A DNA stretch of 64,000 bases from Mangrovivirga cuniculi. GTDB taxonomy: Bacteria; Bacteroidota; Bacteroidia; Cytophagales; Cyclobacteriaceae. Of the stretch, positions 36,622 through 45,029 are shown piece by piece. Within the stretch, counting starts at the first letter, position 1, and each line of letters opens with the position of its first letter. The stretch is taken from NCBI RefSeq assembly GCF_005166025.1, contig NZ_CP028923.1, positions 558,001 through 622,000 on the forward strand, written 5' to 3'. Position numbers and translations under genes: made by a program. A model generated the notes under the pieces. That model saw nothing but the letters and a program-made list of their open reading frames with translations, had not been told where the DNA came from and searched no databases.

Positions 36622-38934
36622 TTACGGTTCAATCGGACTTTTGTTGAATAAAATAAACCCAAAATGAACCATCGCCCCAAAATTTAACCGGTCGATATTA
36701 TACCAGGTGCCCAGTACACTTAAAGGTCCAAACCGGGTATGATATACAGCCGATAAACCTGCGGAAAGCACAAGGTCTTCAGTATCAGTTTTATATTTCC
36801 AGGTTTTTTCTACCTTATCTAAAGTGGCAAAAGGAAAAAACAGATGTGATTCAGTCCTCAGGAAAAGATCATTTTTTATTTTATAATTAAAAATCCCTCC
36901 TGCAGAAGCAAAAAACGGCGAGCGCAATTCTTCTATATAATAAATTCTGGAATCAGGCAGTGGGTTGCTTGTTCTCGACAATAAATAAGTTGATCTGTCA
37001 GTGAGGTAATAAAAATGACTGGAAAAATTAGATTCTAATTTAATACCCGGGATCAATTTCCCGTTACCAAAGTATTTTTCATATTGAAGGTTTATTCCAA
37101 ACCAATTTTTGACCGAACGGTACTGTGAAAAAGTACGTTCAGCAGTATTACCTGAAGAATAATTTAATATCCCTCTGTAAAAAGAAGTGCTTAAGCCAAG
37201 GTATGTGCCCTTAAAACCATATTGCGGATGGTTTAAAGTACTTTTTTCAAATTTCAATTTCAGATTTAACCCTTCAGACTTAAGATTATCGAGAGTGTCG
37301 ATCGTCGACAGGAAATTTTGATTTGAATAATTAAACTTAGATCTAAAATAACCAACATCAAATTCAAGCAAATTATTGGTTTTTACCGGAGTGATAAATT
37401 TTAAACCTGAGGATAAGTTATTATTCGTGAGTGGAATAATTTCACTTCCCGATTCATCAAATATTAATTCAACCGGAGCGAGATAATTCCATTTATCGAC
37501 TGATAAGTAAGGAGATATTGTAAAAATAAATTTTCCGGGAATAGTTATTTCTGATTTGTAATCAAATGATCTGTAGAACTGACCGACGTGAAATTTTATT
37601 CCATGATTGTAAAATAATTTATTGAGATAGTAATAATTAAAATCAAGGACAAACTGGTTAATATTTTTAGAAGCAATCGTTCCTCCGACCCCAATGTCAA
37701 GTAGATTCGAATTATCCCCGGATATAGCAAATGTGTAATAATCATCTTCTTCTGATTTATATATATCCGGAAAGATGTTTCTGAAGTATTTTTCAGAAGC
37801 CAGGTAATAATAACCTCGCTTTACATTATCTATATTAAATGTATCTTTTTTCTTTACGAAAATTTTTCTGATGAAACTCTCCTGGTTTTTTGTATACCCG
37901 TTAATATCAATTTTATCGAAAATCAACGCATCGTATCCCGACTTAAATGCTTTTCTTCTTTGAGCTAAAACTTCAGGGTTGATTCTTTCTTTAATTACTT
38001 CCTTAATTTGGGGAATGGCTCTTTTGGCGGCTATATAACCAGAGTCATATATAGCGCTGGCCTGGCTAAAACTTGCAGCGTTGTAATTGAGCAAGTTTGG
38101 AGCAATATAAAGAAGGTCGGAATCTGCCGGAGTCTGAATGTACATATCCATGAACAAATCCAGAATGGCATCATTCATTTGTTCATCGTCTTGATCGTAC
38201 GGGTATTTGTCTTTTCTCGTATCAGAGACATTTACTCCAATTATATGGTCAGGACCGAATTCATCTTTCATCACGTCGATTGGGAAATTGTTGTAAATTC
38301 CACCATCAAACAGGTACTGATTGTCGACTTTTACAGGAGGAAAAAAGAAGGGTACGCTCATCGTAGCACGAACTGCTGCAGCAAGGCTCCCCTTGCTCAT
38401 TATTTTTTGTTTGGCAGTAAATATTTCTGAAGTGATACACCGATAGGGTATAAAAAGACTGTCAAAGTCATATCCTGCAGTATGTGCAGGCTGGGCAAGT
38501 TGTTCAGTAATTGCAAAGTTCAGTGACCGGTCTGTTGCCAGGACAGTCTTGAAATATGCATTATACAGACTGTCAAAAGTAAGATCCAGATGAATAAAAC
38601 TTAGCGGATCATCTTTATGGTTGAGATAGTAATAATATTCAGGTGGAATCTTTCCATCTACCCAGTCCTGAAATCTCTGTGATAATACTTGTTCTTTGAT
38701 CTCCTCAGCAGTAAATCCTGAGGCGTACATTGATCCGATGATTCCGCCCATGGAGGTCCCGACCACATAATCGATCGGGATGTTTTCTTCTTCAAGTGCA
38801 CTGATTACACCTGCATGGGCAATACCCTTAGCTCCACCGCCGCTAAGGACTAAGCCTACCTTTTGAGAATACGAATTGAAATTGGCTAAGAGAAGAAAAA
38901 CTGCAATACTGCAAAAAAATCGTTTTAATCCCAT
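36622..38934 (-). CDS. Patatin-like phospholipase with outer-membrane barrel
   Basis: A signal peptide (SYSQ at residues 21-24) precedes a patatin domain with the oxyanion loop LVLSGGGAKGIAHAG, the nucleophile serine in GTSMGG (Ser61) and the catalytic Asp in FDGGIYNNFP (Asp210). A POTRA-like linker follows (about 350-400), and the last half looks like a 16-strand BamA-type barrel. The whole is the arrangement of type Vd (PlpD-like) autotransporters; as I recall, this combination is widespread in Bacteroidota. 770 residues. Confidence 0.9.
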   Translation of the reverse strand: MGLKRFFCSIAVFLLLANFNSYSQKVGLVLSGGGAKGIAHAGVISALEEENIPIDYVVGTSMGGIIGSMYASGFTAEEIKEQVLSQRFQDWVDGKIPPEYYYYLNHKDDPLSFIHLDLTFDSLYNAYFKTVLATDRSLNFAITEQLAQPAHTAGYDFDSLFIPYRCITSEIFTAKQKIMSKGSLAAAVRATMSVPFFFPPVKVDNQYLFDGGIYNNFPIDVMKDEFGPDHIIGVNVSDTRKDKYPYDQDDEQMNDAILDLFMDMYIQTPADSDLLYIAPNLLNYNAASFSQASAIYDSGYIAAKRAIPQIKEVIKERINPEVLAQRRKAFKSGYDALIFDKIDINGYTKNQESFIRKIFVKKKDTFNIDNVKRGYYYLASEKYFRNIFPDIYKSEEDDYYTFAISGDNSNLLDIGVGGTIASKNINQFVLDFNYYYLNKLFYNHGIKFHVGQFYRSFDYKSEITIPGKFIFTISPYLSVDKWNYLAPVELIFDESGSEIIPLTNNNLSSGLKFITPVKTNNLLEFDVGYFRSKFNYSNQNFLSTIDTLDNLKSEGLNLKLKFEKSTLNHPQYGFKGTYLGLSTSFYRGILNYSSGNTAERTFSQYRSVKNWFGINLQYEKYFGNGKLIPGIKLESNFSSHFYYLTDRSTYLLSRTSNPLPDSRIYYIEELRSPFFASAGGIFNYKIKNDLFLRTESHLFFPFATLDKVEKTWKYKTDTEDLVLSAGLSAVYHTRFGPLSVLGTWYNIDRLNFGAMVHFGFILFNKSPIEP

Positions 38935-38953
38935 TGGCAGGCCTTATTGTATG

Positions 38954-40264
38954 TTATAATTTTTTGTTTTCTGATTCTGCTGTTGCTACAAGGTTCTTTT
39001 CAGACTGACCATTGACCTTGATCGCTTTTAGCAAACGAATATATTCATCCTTTGTTTTATTAAATGCTTCAAGGCTTTCTTCTTTGATTGGTTCCGATGG
39101 CGGAAGATCTTGTGCCATTGGATCAACCTGTCTTCCGTTTTTCCAGAATCGGTAGCATACGTGAGGACCGGTAGCTAAACCTGTACTTCCAATGTACCCG
39201 ATAACATCACCCTGTCTTACTCTTACACCCGGACGAATGCCCGACTTGATTTTAGACATGTGAAGATATTGAGTAGTGTAAGTGCCGTTATGCTTTACCT
39301 TTACGTAGTTACCATTGTACTTTGAATAAGTCGCTGCGATGATGATGCCATCACCAGTTGACCTGATCGGAGAACCATGTGGTGCTGCGTAGTCAGTTCC
39401 AAGGTGGGCTTTCCATCTCTTTTGAACGGGGTGGAATCTTCTACCAGTGTATCGGCTGGTAATTCTTGAAAACTCAACAGGCGCTCTTAAGAATGCTTTT
39501 CTAAGACTGTTTCCTTCAAGATCGAAATAGTCTTCTCCATCACCCTGATCAAAGTTCACAGCGTGAAAATCACTTCCGAAGTGGTTTAATTCAGCAGCGA
39601 TTACTCTGTTAAATCCAACAAGCTCACCGTCAACCTGCTTTTCTTCATATATTACACGGTAGTAATCACCTTTTTGAATTCTCCAGAAATCAACCTGCCA
39701 CCCAAAAACATCAGCAAGTTTGTCCACCAACGCTGGAGAAGCTCCCTGGTTGGTCATACTTATATATAAGGAGTTTTCTATAACACCTGAAATTTCTTTT
39801 TGAACTACTTCGATTTCTCTTTCAACTTTGTTGATGTTAACAGAATCATTGAAAGAATAAACGATGTATTCAATTGGATTTGGTTCGTAAATAAAGGCCA
39901 ACGCACTTTGCGCAGTGTCTTTCGGCATAATCACCGTATATTTTTTGTTTGCCCTGATCTTACGGACATCAAAAACATCTTTAGATTTGTTCGCCAACTC
40001 ATGGATAGTTTGCATGTTGATCTTAAACTCACTGAGGATTTCACTCAGGTTTTGATTTGATTCAACAATACCTTCTACCACATCGATACTATCAACATAG
40101 TAGCCGTAGAGCATTTCTGGTTCCACATAGATTTCAGCTGAATCTGGTTGGATATCAGCATTAGAAACAGAAGTAATTGTTTCTTTTTCATTTTGAAAAT
40201 AGAACCATGCGGCAACCGCAATAATTCCTGTAATGATAATTCCTGTTAGCCTGTAAAGTTTCAT
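38954..40264 (-). CDS. M23-family peptidase-like protein with one altered zinc ligand
   Basis: The 436-residue protein has an N-terminal membrane anchor (about 5-22), a mixed middle domain and a C-terminal LytM/M23 domain. The HxxxD metal pair His287 and Asp291 (AHLGTDYAAPHGSP) and His335 in QYLHM are present. The final HxH motif reads GPHVCYRFWKN, so the last zinc-ligand His is Cys370. From memory this variant is found in other Bacteroidota homologues. Cys may coordinate the zinc, or the enzyme may be modified or inactive. Confidence 0.85.
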   Translation of the reverse strand: MKLYRLTGIIITGIIAVAAWFYFQNEKETITSVSNADIQPDSAEIYVEPEMLYGYYVDSIDVVEGIVESNQNLSEILSEFKINMQTIHELANKSKDVFDVRKIRANKKYTVIMPKDTAQSALAFIYEPNPIEYIVYSFNDSVNINKVEREIEVVQKEISGVIENSLYISMTNQGASPALVDKLADVFGWQVDFWRIQKGDYYRVIYEEKQVDGELVGFNRVIAAELNHFGSDFHAVNFDQGDGEDYFDLEGNSLRKAFLRAPVEFSRITSRYTGRRFHPVQKRWKAHLGTDYAAPHGSPIRSTGDGIIIAATYSKYNGNYVKVKHNGTYTTQYLHMSKIKSGIRPGVRVRQGDVIGYIGSTGLATGPHVCYRFWKNGRQVDPMAQDLPPSEPIKEESLEAFNKTKDEYIRLLKAIKVNGQSEKNLVATAESENKKL

Positions 40265-40860
40265 TTCTGGAAATAATTAAAAAATCCACACATTTTTCCT
40301 CATCTGCAAAATAGGACTATTTATCCTTAATTATCAATGTTTTAGCGGATTTTTAATGAATTACATCTAAAAAATATTATTTGGAATACCTAAAAAGCTA
40401 AAATAATGAAATATTAAATGAGTACTATAATTACTTGATAACTACATAAATTTCAAATTATTGTAGGGATTAGAAAATAAAGTTTTTGAGATTATTAACC
40501 TCGAAAATCAGTCTTCAATATTATTAATTCAAAAATGTGGCTTTAACCAGTAAAAAAGCCCTTTGGGTAATTATTAGTTAATAATTTATGTAACGTTAAT
40601 CGGGTAAATGTTGAAAAAAGGCAATAAAACAGAAGTAAGGAAATTTAAATGATTAAAAGATGAAAAAATAGACAATTAATAGCTTTTCATCTGGTATAGC
40701 TCTTTGATATTAATAAATGACATAGGAAGTGATGTTTTCTGTGACAATCAGATCGTAATAGTCTCTTAATAATAGATTCAGAGATCCAATTTTCTCTTCT
40801 CCTCATAGTAAGTTTATTTCCAGCTGTGTGATGTCTAGTTATACCGTAATTTCTAACTTA
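40265..40860. other. Intergenic, no gene seen
   Basis: About 600 bases of AT-rich sequence. I see no credible coding frame, no good promoter pair and no strong terminator apart from a small GCCC/GGGT dyad near 40559-40569. It borders the accessory island that follows. Confidence 0.5.
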
Positions 40861-40899
40861 CGAAGGAATGCTAATACTCCAGGTGTTGATGTTGATTAA

Positions 40900-40956
40900 C
40901 CAGAAAATTACTGGTACAGTTCAGCAAAAGATTATTGTGATTATAAAAAAGGGCTT
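40900..40956 (+). pseudogene. Decayed Y1 (REP/IS200-type) transposase C-terminus
   Basis: The bases read PENYWYSSAKDYCDYKKGL in one frame, matching from memory the near-C-terminal signature of REP-associated and IS200-like tyrosine transposases (..PEDYxYSSARDYxGxKGL). In-frame stops lie on both sides (TAA just before, TAA just after), so only a fragment remains. A candidate REP-like dyad (GCGTAT/ATGCGC) is at 40984-41004. Confidence 0.5.
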
Positions 40957-41039
40957 TAAAGGTGAAGCTGTTATTATAGTCACGCGTATTGCTTCGGTAT
41001 GCGCGCCAGGGGAATTAGAAAAAGTTAAAGCTAAAAGAA

Positions 41040-41708
41040 ATGGGCAGCAATAAAGAGTATTTTAAAATTTCACCATCTGTAAACCCTAAAGTTATTGGTA
41101 AATGTGACATTTATCAAATTGATGAAATGATTAGAAACTATAATTTCAAATCAAAGGAATCAGTTGATGAATTATGGGGTGTTAGAGGAAACCAAGTTAC
41201 ATTTCAACCTGATTTGAATGGTTTTAAGCTCCATAAAAATGCGAAGTTAACAGATATTATGGGTGCGAATCCATTAAATGGCAGAGGTGTTTTTGTGAAT
41301 GAGAAAACAAAACAGATTTTAGAAAAGTTTAATTTGGCTGATCATTATTTTTTTGAAACTAAGATTTACGACCATAAAGAGATGCCAATATCTCAAAAGT
41401 ATTATTGGTTTCATTTACTATTTTTAGATAATCATTTGATAGATTATAATAAATCTACATTTCAGTATGGTGGCAAACCCGTAACCATAAATGGTTATGA
41501 TGATTATATATATATTCTAGATATGTATCCAATTATTTACACTGAAAAGACTGTTTTGAAAAAGGAAGCAATACATTTTGATGTATTATTGCCAGGTTAT
41601 TTTGACCAGAAATTATATTTTTCTGAGAACCTCATAAAAGAATTTGAATTACTGGATGTAATTGGTTTCGAAAAAGAAGATGGTTCTAAATTAGATTTTT
41701 CTTTGTAA
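41040..41708 (+). CDS. Imm11-like protein (orphan immunity-type)
   Basis: The 222-residue soluble protein resembles the Imm11 (DUF1629) family: DELWGVRGNQVTFQPDLNG, MGANPLNGRGVFVNEKTKQI, and then KFNLADHYFFETKIYD. Imm11 members are predicted immunity proteins of polymorphic toxin systems. Here there is no complete toxin gene next to it, only a transposase remnant upstream. It could be an orphan left by transposition or a protein protecting against toxins of neighbours. A terminator lies about 150 bases downstream, beyond a repeat. Confidence 0.6.
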   Translation: MGSNKEYFKISPSVNPKVIGKCDIYQIDEMIRNYNFKSKESVDELWGVRGNQVTFQPDLNGFKLHKNAKLTDIMGANPLNGRGVFVNEKTKQILEKFNLADHYFFETKIYDHKEMPISQKYYWFHLLFLDNHLIDYNKSTFQYGGKPVTINGYDDYIYILDMYPIIYTEKTVLKKEAIHFDVLLPGYFDQKLYFSENLIKEFELLDVIGFEKEDGSKLDFSL

Positions 41709-41722
41709 CACCTCAACTATCC

Positions 41723-41815
41723 AAAAGCTGTTTGAAGTTTAGCTTCAGCATAACTTCAAACTTTTAATGAAAAGCCGGGATTGTATCCCGGTAATTGTGA
41801 ACCAGGATTTACAGG
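41723..41815. repeat. 93-bp dispersed repeat, copy 1
   Basis: A similar 93-base unit occurs at 42711-42803. Shared landmarks are GCTGTTTG, CTCAAACTTTTAA or TTCAAACTTTTAA, GGGATTGTATCCCGG, GAACCAG and ATTTACAGG. The unit can fold into a long stem (GTTTGAAGTT/AACTTCAAAC) and a shorter one (CCGGGAT/ATCCCGG). The two copies flank the hicAB module. Confidence 0.75.
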
Positions 41816-41854
41816 ATTAAAATAGATTAACAAGATAAACAAAATATAAAACCG

Positions 41855-41887
41855 AAAGCCTTCAGATTATTTCTGGAGGCTTTTTTT
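41855..41887 (+). terminator. Rho-independent terminator after the Imm11-like gene
   Basis: AAGCCTTCAG / CTGGAGGCTT pair over ten bases with one wobble around ATTATTT, followed by seven T. It sits beyond repeat copy 1. Confidence 0.75.
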
Positions 41888-41935
41888 GGCTTGGTAGGTT
41901 TAGTAGTTAATTGTCTTTTGTGCTTTACACTAACA

Positions 41936-41966
41936 GATTCCTCACCACAAGGGACTCGGAATGACG
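41936..41966. repeat. Dispersed GATTC..CTC - GAATGACG repeat
   Basis: A member of a short imperfect-palindromic family (T-CTC...GAATGACG). Related sequences are at 43451-43489, 43749-43787 and, inverted, 43584-43638. They occur only in this island. Confidence 0.45.
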
Positions 41967-42115
41967 AGTAGAGTGTTCTTTTCTGTCCAAAATAGGATCT
42001 CTATTCAAGTAGAACGTTTATTCCTTTCAAAAAATTAGAACTGACCTTAATTTGCAATTCATCGTATGATGAATTTTTTATTTGAATTTGCAACTAAATA
42101 TAGTTACTTTGAGTT

Positions 42116-42358
42116 ATGTCTAAAAAGGAGAAACTGATTCGACGGTTTCTTACAAAACCATCAGATTTTCATTATAAGGAGATGGTGATCTTATTAAGTT
42201 ACTTTGGATTTAAAGAAGTTAAGAAAGGAAAAACATTTGGATCAAGAGTGAAATTTGAAAATGAAGAGGGTATTCCAATTATTTTGCATAAACCTCACCC
42301 GAGCGGAATAATGAAAAAATACCAGATGAGCCAGATAAAGGAGGTATTAGGGTTATGA
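42116..42358 (+). CDS. hicA: HicA toxin
   Basis: The 80-residue protein has the HicA double-stranded-RNA-binding-like fold: KPSDFHYKEMVILLSYFGFK, SRVKFENEEG, and IILHKPHPSGIMKKYQM. The catalytic His lies in LHKPHPSG. HicA is an mRNA interferase whose activity is blocked by HicB. It overlaps the hicB start by 4 bases. Confidence 0.9.
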   Translation: MSKKEKLIRRFLTKPSDFHYKEMVILLSYFGFKEVKKGKTFGSRVKFENEEGIPIILHKPHPSGIMKKYQMSQIKEVLGL

Positions 42359-42696
42359 AATATTTAAATTATAAAGGATATACCGGAAGCATTGAATATA
42401 GTCCTGAAGACAATCTATTGTTTGGGAAAGTCCTCGGCATAAAAGGCCTTATTTCTTATGAAGGTGAAACAGGAAAGCAATTAGAGAACGATTTTAAAGA
42501 ATCAATTGAGGAATATTTTTCCGATTGTAAGTTAAAAGGAATTTCTCCGGAACGGCCTTTCAAGGGAAGCTTTAATGTTCGTATATCTTCAAGTCTTCAC
42601 CAAAAAGCGGCATTAATGGCTATCGAAATGAAAACTTCATTAAATAACCTTGTAGCAGAGGCTATCCGGCAACGAGTTGGGGAGGATCCTGTTTAA
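42355..42696 (+). CDS. hicB: HicB antitoxin
   Basis: The 113-residue protein has a degraded RNase-H-like HicB domain (YTGSIEYSPEDNLLFGKVLG, LENDFKESIEEYF) and a C-terminal ribbon-helix-helix (GSFNVRISSSLHQKAALMAIEM ... LNNLVAEAIRQ, shown here in parts) for DNA binding and autoregulation. It begins at ATGA, overlapping the hicA stop. The pair is complete and probably functional. Confidence 0.9.
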   Translation: MKYLNYKGYTGSIEYSPEDNLLFGKVLGIKGLISYEGETGKQLENDFKESIEEYFSDCKLKGISPERPFKGSFNVRISSSLHQKAALMAIEMKTSLNNLVAEAIRQRVGEDPV

Positions 42697-42710
42697 AATC
42701 TGCCTCCATT

Positions 42711-42803
42711 AAAACGCTGTTTGGAGTGTTCCGCAGGACAACCTCAAACTTTTAAAGAAAAGCAGGGATTGTATCCCGGGCATTTTGAACCAGCATTTAC
42801 AGG
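42711..42803. repeat. 93-bp dispersed repeat, copy 2
   Basis: Second copy of the unit at 41723-41815, same orientation, same length. It lies 14 bases after the hicB stop. Conserved anchors are AGCAGGGATTGTATCCCGGG against the copy 1 form, and ATTTACAGG at the end. Confidence 0.75.
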
Positions 42804-42974
42804 TTAAATAACGATTGCCAGGATTATGAAAATGTAAAAATTGAAGTTCCAGAAATATAACCTGAGTTTTAATTATGCTTTTCAAGCATTTATTTTACTC
42901 TGTACAAAATAATCAAATCGGGGAAAATTAATTTAGCTATGAACTCTATATCCAATTAAATCGTTATTTTTATA

Positions 42975-43208
42975 ATGGATATGAAAGTATTAGAGATTAA
43001 AAAAGAGTTACGAAAACTAATAGAACAAGAAAATGACATTCATATTCTTGAAGCTATTAGGACTTTGCTTAGTAAATCAAGCTTAGACCCCATTTTAAAA
43101 GAGAAATTTACCAACAGAGCTTTGAAGTCGGAAAAGGATATTGAGGAAGGCAATGTAATGAGTAGAAAAGAAATGGAGGATAAATTAGATGACAAGCTAG
43201 ATTTATGA
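42975..43208 (+). CDS. Putative antitoxin of a RelE-type module
   Basis: The 77-residue protein is charged and helical (LRKLIEQENDIHILEAIRTL, KSEKDIEEGNVMSRKEM) like small addiction-module antitoxins. A second in-frame ATG three codons in is an alternative start. It overlaps the toxin-like gene that follows by 4 bases, the usual antitoxin-toxin order. No specific family is certain. Confidence 0.65.
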   Translation: MDMKVLEIKKELRKLIEQENDIHILEAIRTLLSKSSLDPILKEKFTNRALKSEKDIEEGNVMSRKEMEDKLDDKLDL

Positions 43209-43441
43209 AGGTAATTTATACCAATCAGTCTCTTGTTAGCTTAGAAGAGTCCCTGCGATTTTTAAAGGAAAAACAAGAACTTCCTCCTGGTAAGATAAAA
43301 AAGATAAAGACGCTTTTATTTGATAAAGCCGAGAGCCTAGTAAATTTTCCCGAAACTGGTCAAATTGAGGAATATCTTGAACACTTAGAATTAAATCACA
43401 GAAGAATAATCGATGGAGCTAATAATCTTTTGGTCTTTTAA
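43205..43441 (+). pseudogene. RelE/ParE-type toxin, truncated by a repeat
   Basis: The 78-residue product starts like a RelE/ParE toxin (KVIYTNQSLVSLEESLRFLK, IKKIKTLLFDKAESLVNFPE) and ends NHRRIIDGANNLLVF. The family normally continues after RRI..GN with KIIYR and a C-terminal strand with basic residues, about 15-20 residues more. Those are missing because the last 12 codons lie in the repeat 43406-43568. Likely inactive or altered, and the antitoxin may be a relic. Confidence 0.65.
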
Positions 43442-43568
43442 CCCTGAATTGATTCTCGAATTTGATAATGAACAGCGTTCGATATGACGATAAGAGTGTT
43501 GGGCAGTACCTTGAACAGAAAGATTATTTCAAAATCTGAATTCTTATAATTCTGCCTCAAAAAAACAT
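43406..43568. repeat. About 160-bp direct repeat, copy A
   Basis: Copy B is at 43704-43866, 298 bases on. Both begin ATAATCGATGGAGCTAATAA, contain CCTGAATTGATTCTCGA and TATGACGA, and end CTGCCTCAAAAAAACA. Copy A holds the 3' end of the RelE-type gene. It contains a dispersed GAATGACG-type repeat. Confidence 0.85.
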
Positions 43569-43583
43569 CCAACTCCAAATTAC

Positions 43584-43638
43584 CGTCATTTTGAACGTAT
43601 TTACTGATAAGCGAGAGCGAAGTCAGCATGTGAGAAAT
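43584..43638. repeat. Dispersed GAATGACG-type repeat, inverted
   Basis: Begins CGTCATTTTGAACG and ends ATGTGAGAAAT, the inverse of the T-CTC...ATGACG family seen in copies A and B. Confidence 0.4.
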
Positions 43639-43703
43639 GTGTGGCATGAAAGGTTAAGCAGATTAGGTAAGGACTGCTTATTACAGGCAGATATCTCTCT
43701 TAC

Positions 43704-43866
43704 ATAATCGATGGAGCTAATAACCCTTTGGAATTTTAATCCTGAATTGATTCTCGACTTTAAAAATGAACACCGTTCGATATGACGATGAGAGTGTTGG
43801 GCAGTGCCTGTAACAAATAGATAATTTTAAAGTCTGAATTCCTATAATTCTGCCTCAAAAAAACAC
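43704..43866. repeat. About 160-bp direct repeat, copy B
   Basis: Direct repeat of 43406-43568. In the frame matching the RelE-type gene its first codons read IIDGANNPLEF then a stop, so it carries a copy of the toxin gene tail. The duplication is therefore probably of this locus itself, followed by divergence. Confidence 0.85.
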
Positions 43867-43886
43867 CAATGCCTCCTCGATTTTAA

Positions 43887-45029
43887 TCAAAATCCCATTT
43901 GGGTAGAAATTTCAAACATTGGTAAATACATCGCTACAAGGATGAGCCCAACAAATCCACCTAGAAAAATTATAATAACGGGCTCGATAACCTTGTTTAA
44001 TACAGAAACCCGATGTTCTAATTCATCAGCATACTGATTGGAAAGCTCTTCAAACATTAAGTCAAGCTGGTTGGTCTCTTCTCCAATCTTAATAAACGAT
44101 ATGAATTTGTTATCAAATAATTTATTTTTTGCGTTAAGGGTATTGTGTAGAGAATCACCCTTTAAAATTTCACTTTTCATTTGCCTGAGGGATTCTTCCA
44201 GCGGATAAAAACCAATCATTTTGCTGCAAAAGTCAATTGACCTGACCAAATCTATATTTGATGAGATCAAAATAGAAAAAGAGGCACATAACCGGTTTAA
44301 ATAATAAGATTTGATAACATTTTTAATAACCGGGATTTTTAATAGGATAGAAGAAGTCACTTTTCGGAAGCCAGTTTTTTTCCTATTAATAAACACCAGT
44401 AAAAATAATATTAAGGATAGCCCGATTATATAGACAAAGTTGCCCTGGATAAAATTTGATAGAGAAATTATCGCCTCGGTTATTTCTGGTAAGTCAGCGT
44501 TAGTTCTTCCAAATACTTCCTTAAACATCGGGACAATAAAAATCATCATAAACATCACCGCAATGACCGATATCACAACTACTGAAAGGGGATAGATCAT
44601 TGCATTGATAAATTGTTTTTTCTGTTTGTCCTTTTGTTCATAATGCTCGCTTAATTTTTTAAAAACATGTTTTACTCTACCGGTTTCTTCACCAATTTTA
44701 ATATTAAATATCTCGTAAGAAGAAAAGCTTTCAGAGTCAGAAAATGCCTGGTTTATACTTGCTCCATTCGAAATATCAGTATTCAACTTAGTAATGATAT
44801 TTTTTGTCTTATCTGAAAATTCGTTTTCAGAGACAATAGACAATGCCGAAATAACATCCAGTCCTGCATTCAGCATTGAACTTATTTCCTTATAGAAAAC
44901 TACTTTGTCTTTATCCTTGAATTTTTTTCCACCAAATTCAATACTACTGCTCCCAGAAGATTTTGACTTGGCTCTCTTCTTTTCCTTTTTAGTTTCCGGT
45001 TGCTTAAAATATATTTTATTGCCTTCCAT
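43887..45029 (-). CDS. gspF: Type II secretion inner-membrane platform protein GspF
   Basis: GspF/PilC is the inner-membrane platform that connects the ATPase to pseudopilin assembly. The 380 residues have an unusually basic, Ser-rich N-terminal extension (about 1-38), then two repeated T2SSF domains: FYKEISSMLNAGLDVISALS (45-64) and SFSILISSNIDLVRSIDFCS. Each is followed by membrane helices, with the last at VIEPVIIIFLGGFVGLILVAM. It is the last of a five-gene minus-strand operon (MORN, beta-solenoid, two pseudopilins, GspF), overlapping the preceding gene by 14 bases. Confidence 0.93.
   Translation of the reverse strand: MEGNKIYFKQPETKKEKKRAKSKSSGSSSIEFGGKKFKDKDKVVFYKEISSMLNAGLDVISALSIVSENEFSDKTKNIITKLNTDISNGASINQAFSDSESFSSYEIFNIKIGEETGRVKHVFKKLSEHYEQKDKQKKQFINAMIYPLSVVVISVIAVMFMMIFIVPMFKEVFGRTNADLPEITEAIISLSNFIQGNFVYIIGLSLILFLLVFINRKKTGFRKVTSSILLKIPVIKNVIKSYYLNRLCASFSILISSNIDLVRSIDFCSKMIGFYPLEESLRQMKSEILKGDSLHNTLNAKNKLFDNKFISFIKIGEETNQLDLMFEELSNQYADELEHRVSVLNKVIEPVIIIFLGGFVGLILVAMYLPMFEISTQMGF

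Noticed and set aside
40868-41053. 61-residue plus-strand frame before the Imm11-like gene
   Set aside because: It covers the transposase remnant and the REP-like dyad in another frame; composition is repetitive and no protein family fits.
43438-43647. 69-residue minus-strand frame in the repeat region
   Set aside because: It lies within repeat A and the inverted repeat; it has no start signal or protein-like composition.
41700-43870. CRISPR array
   Set aside because: Repeats are only two copies each, 93 or about 160 bases long and far apart, with no regular spacers or cas genes.
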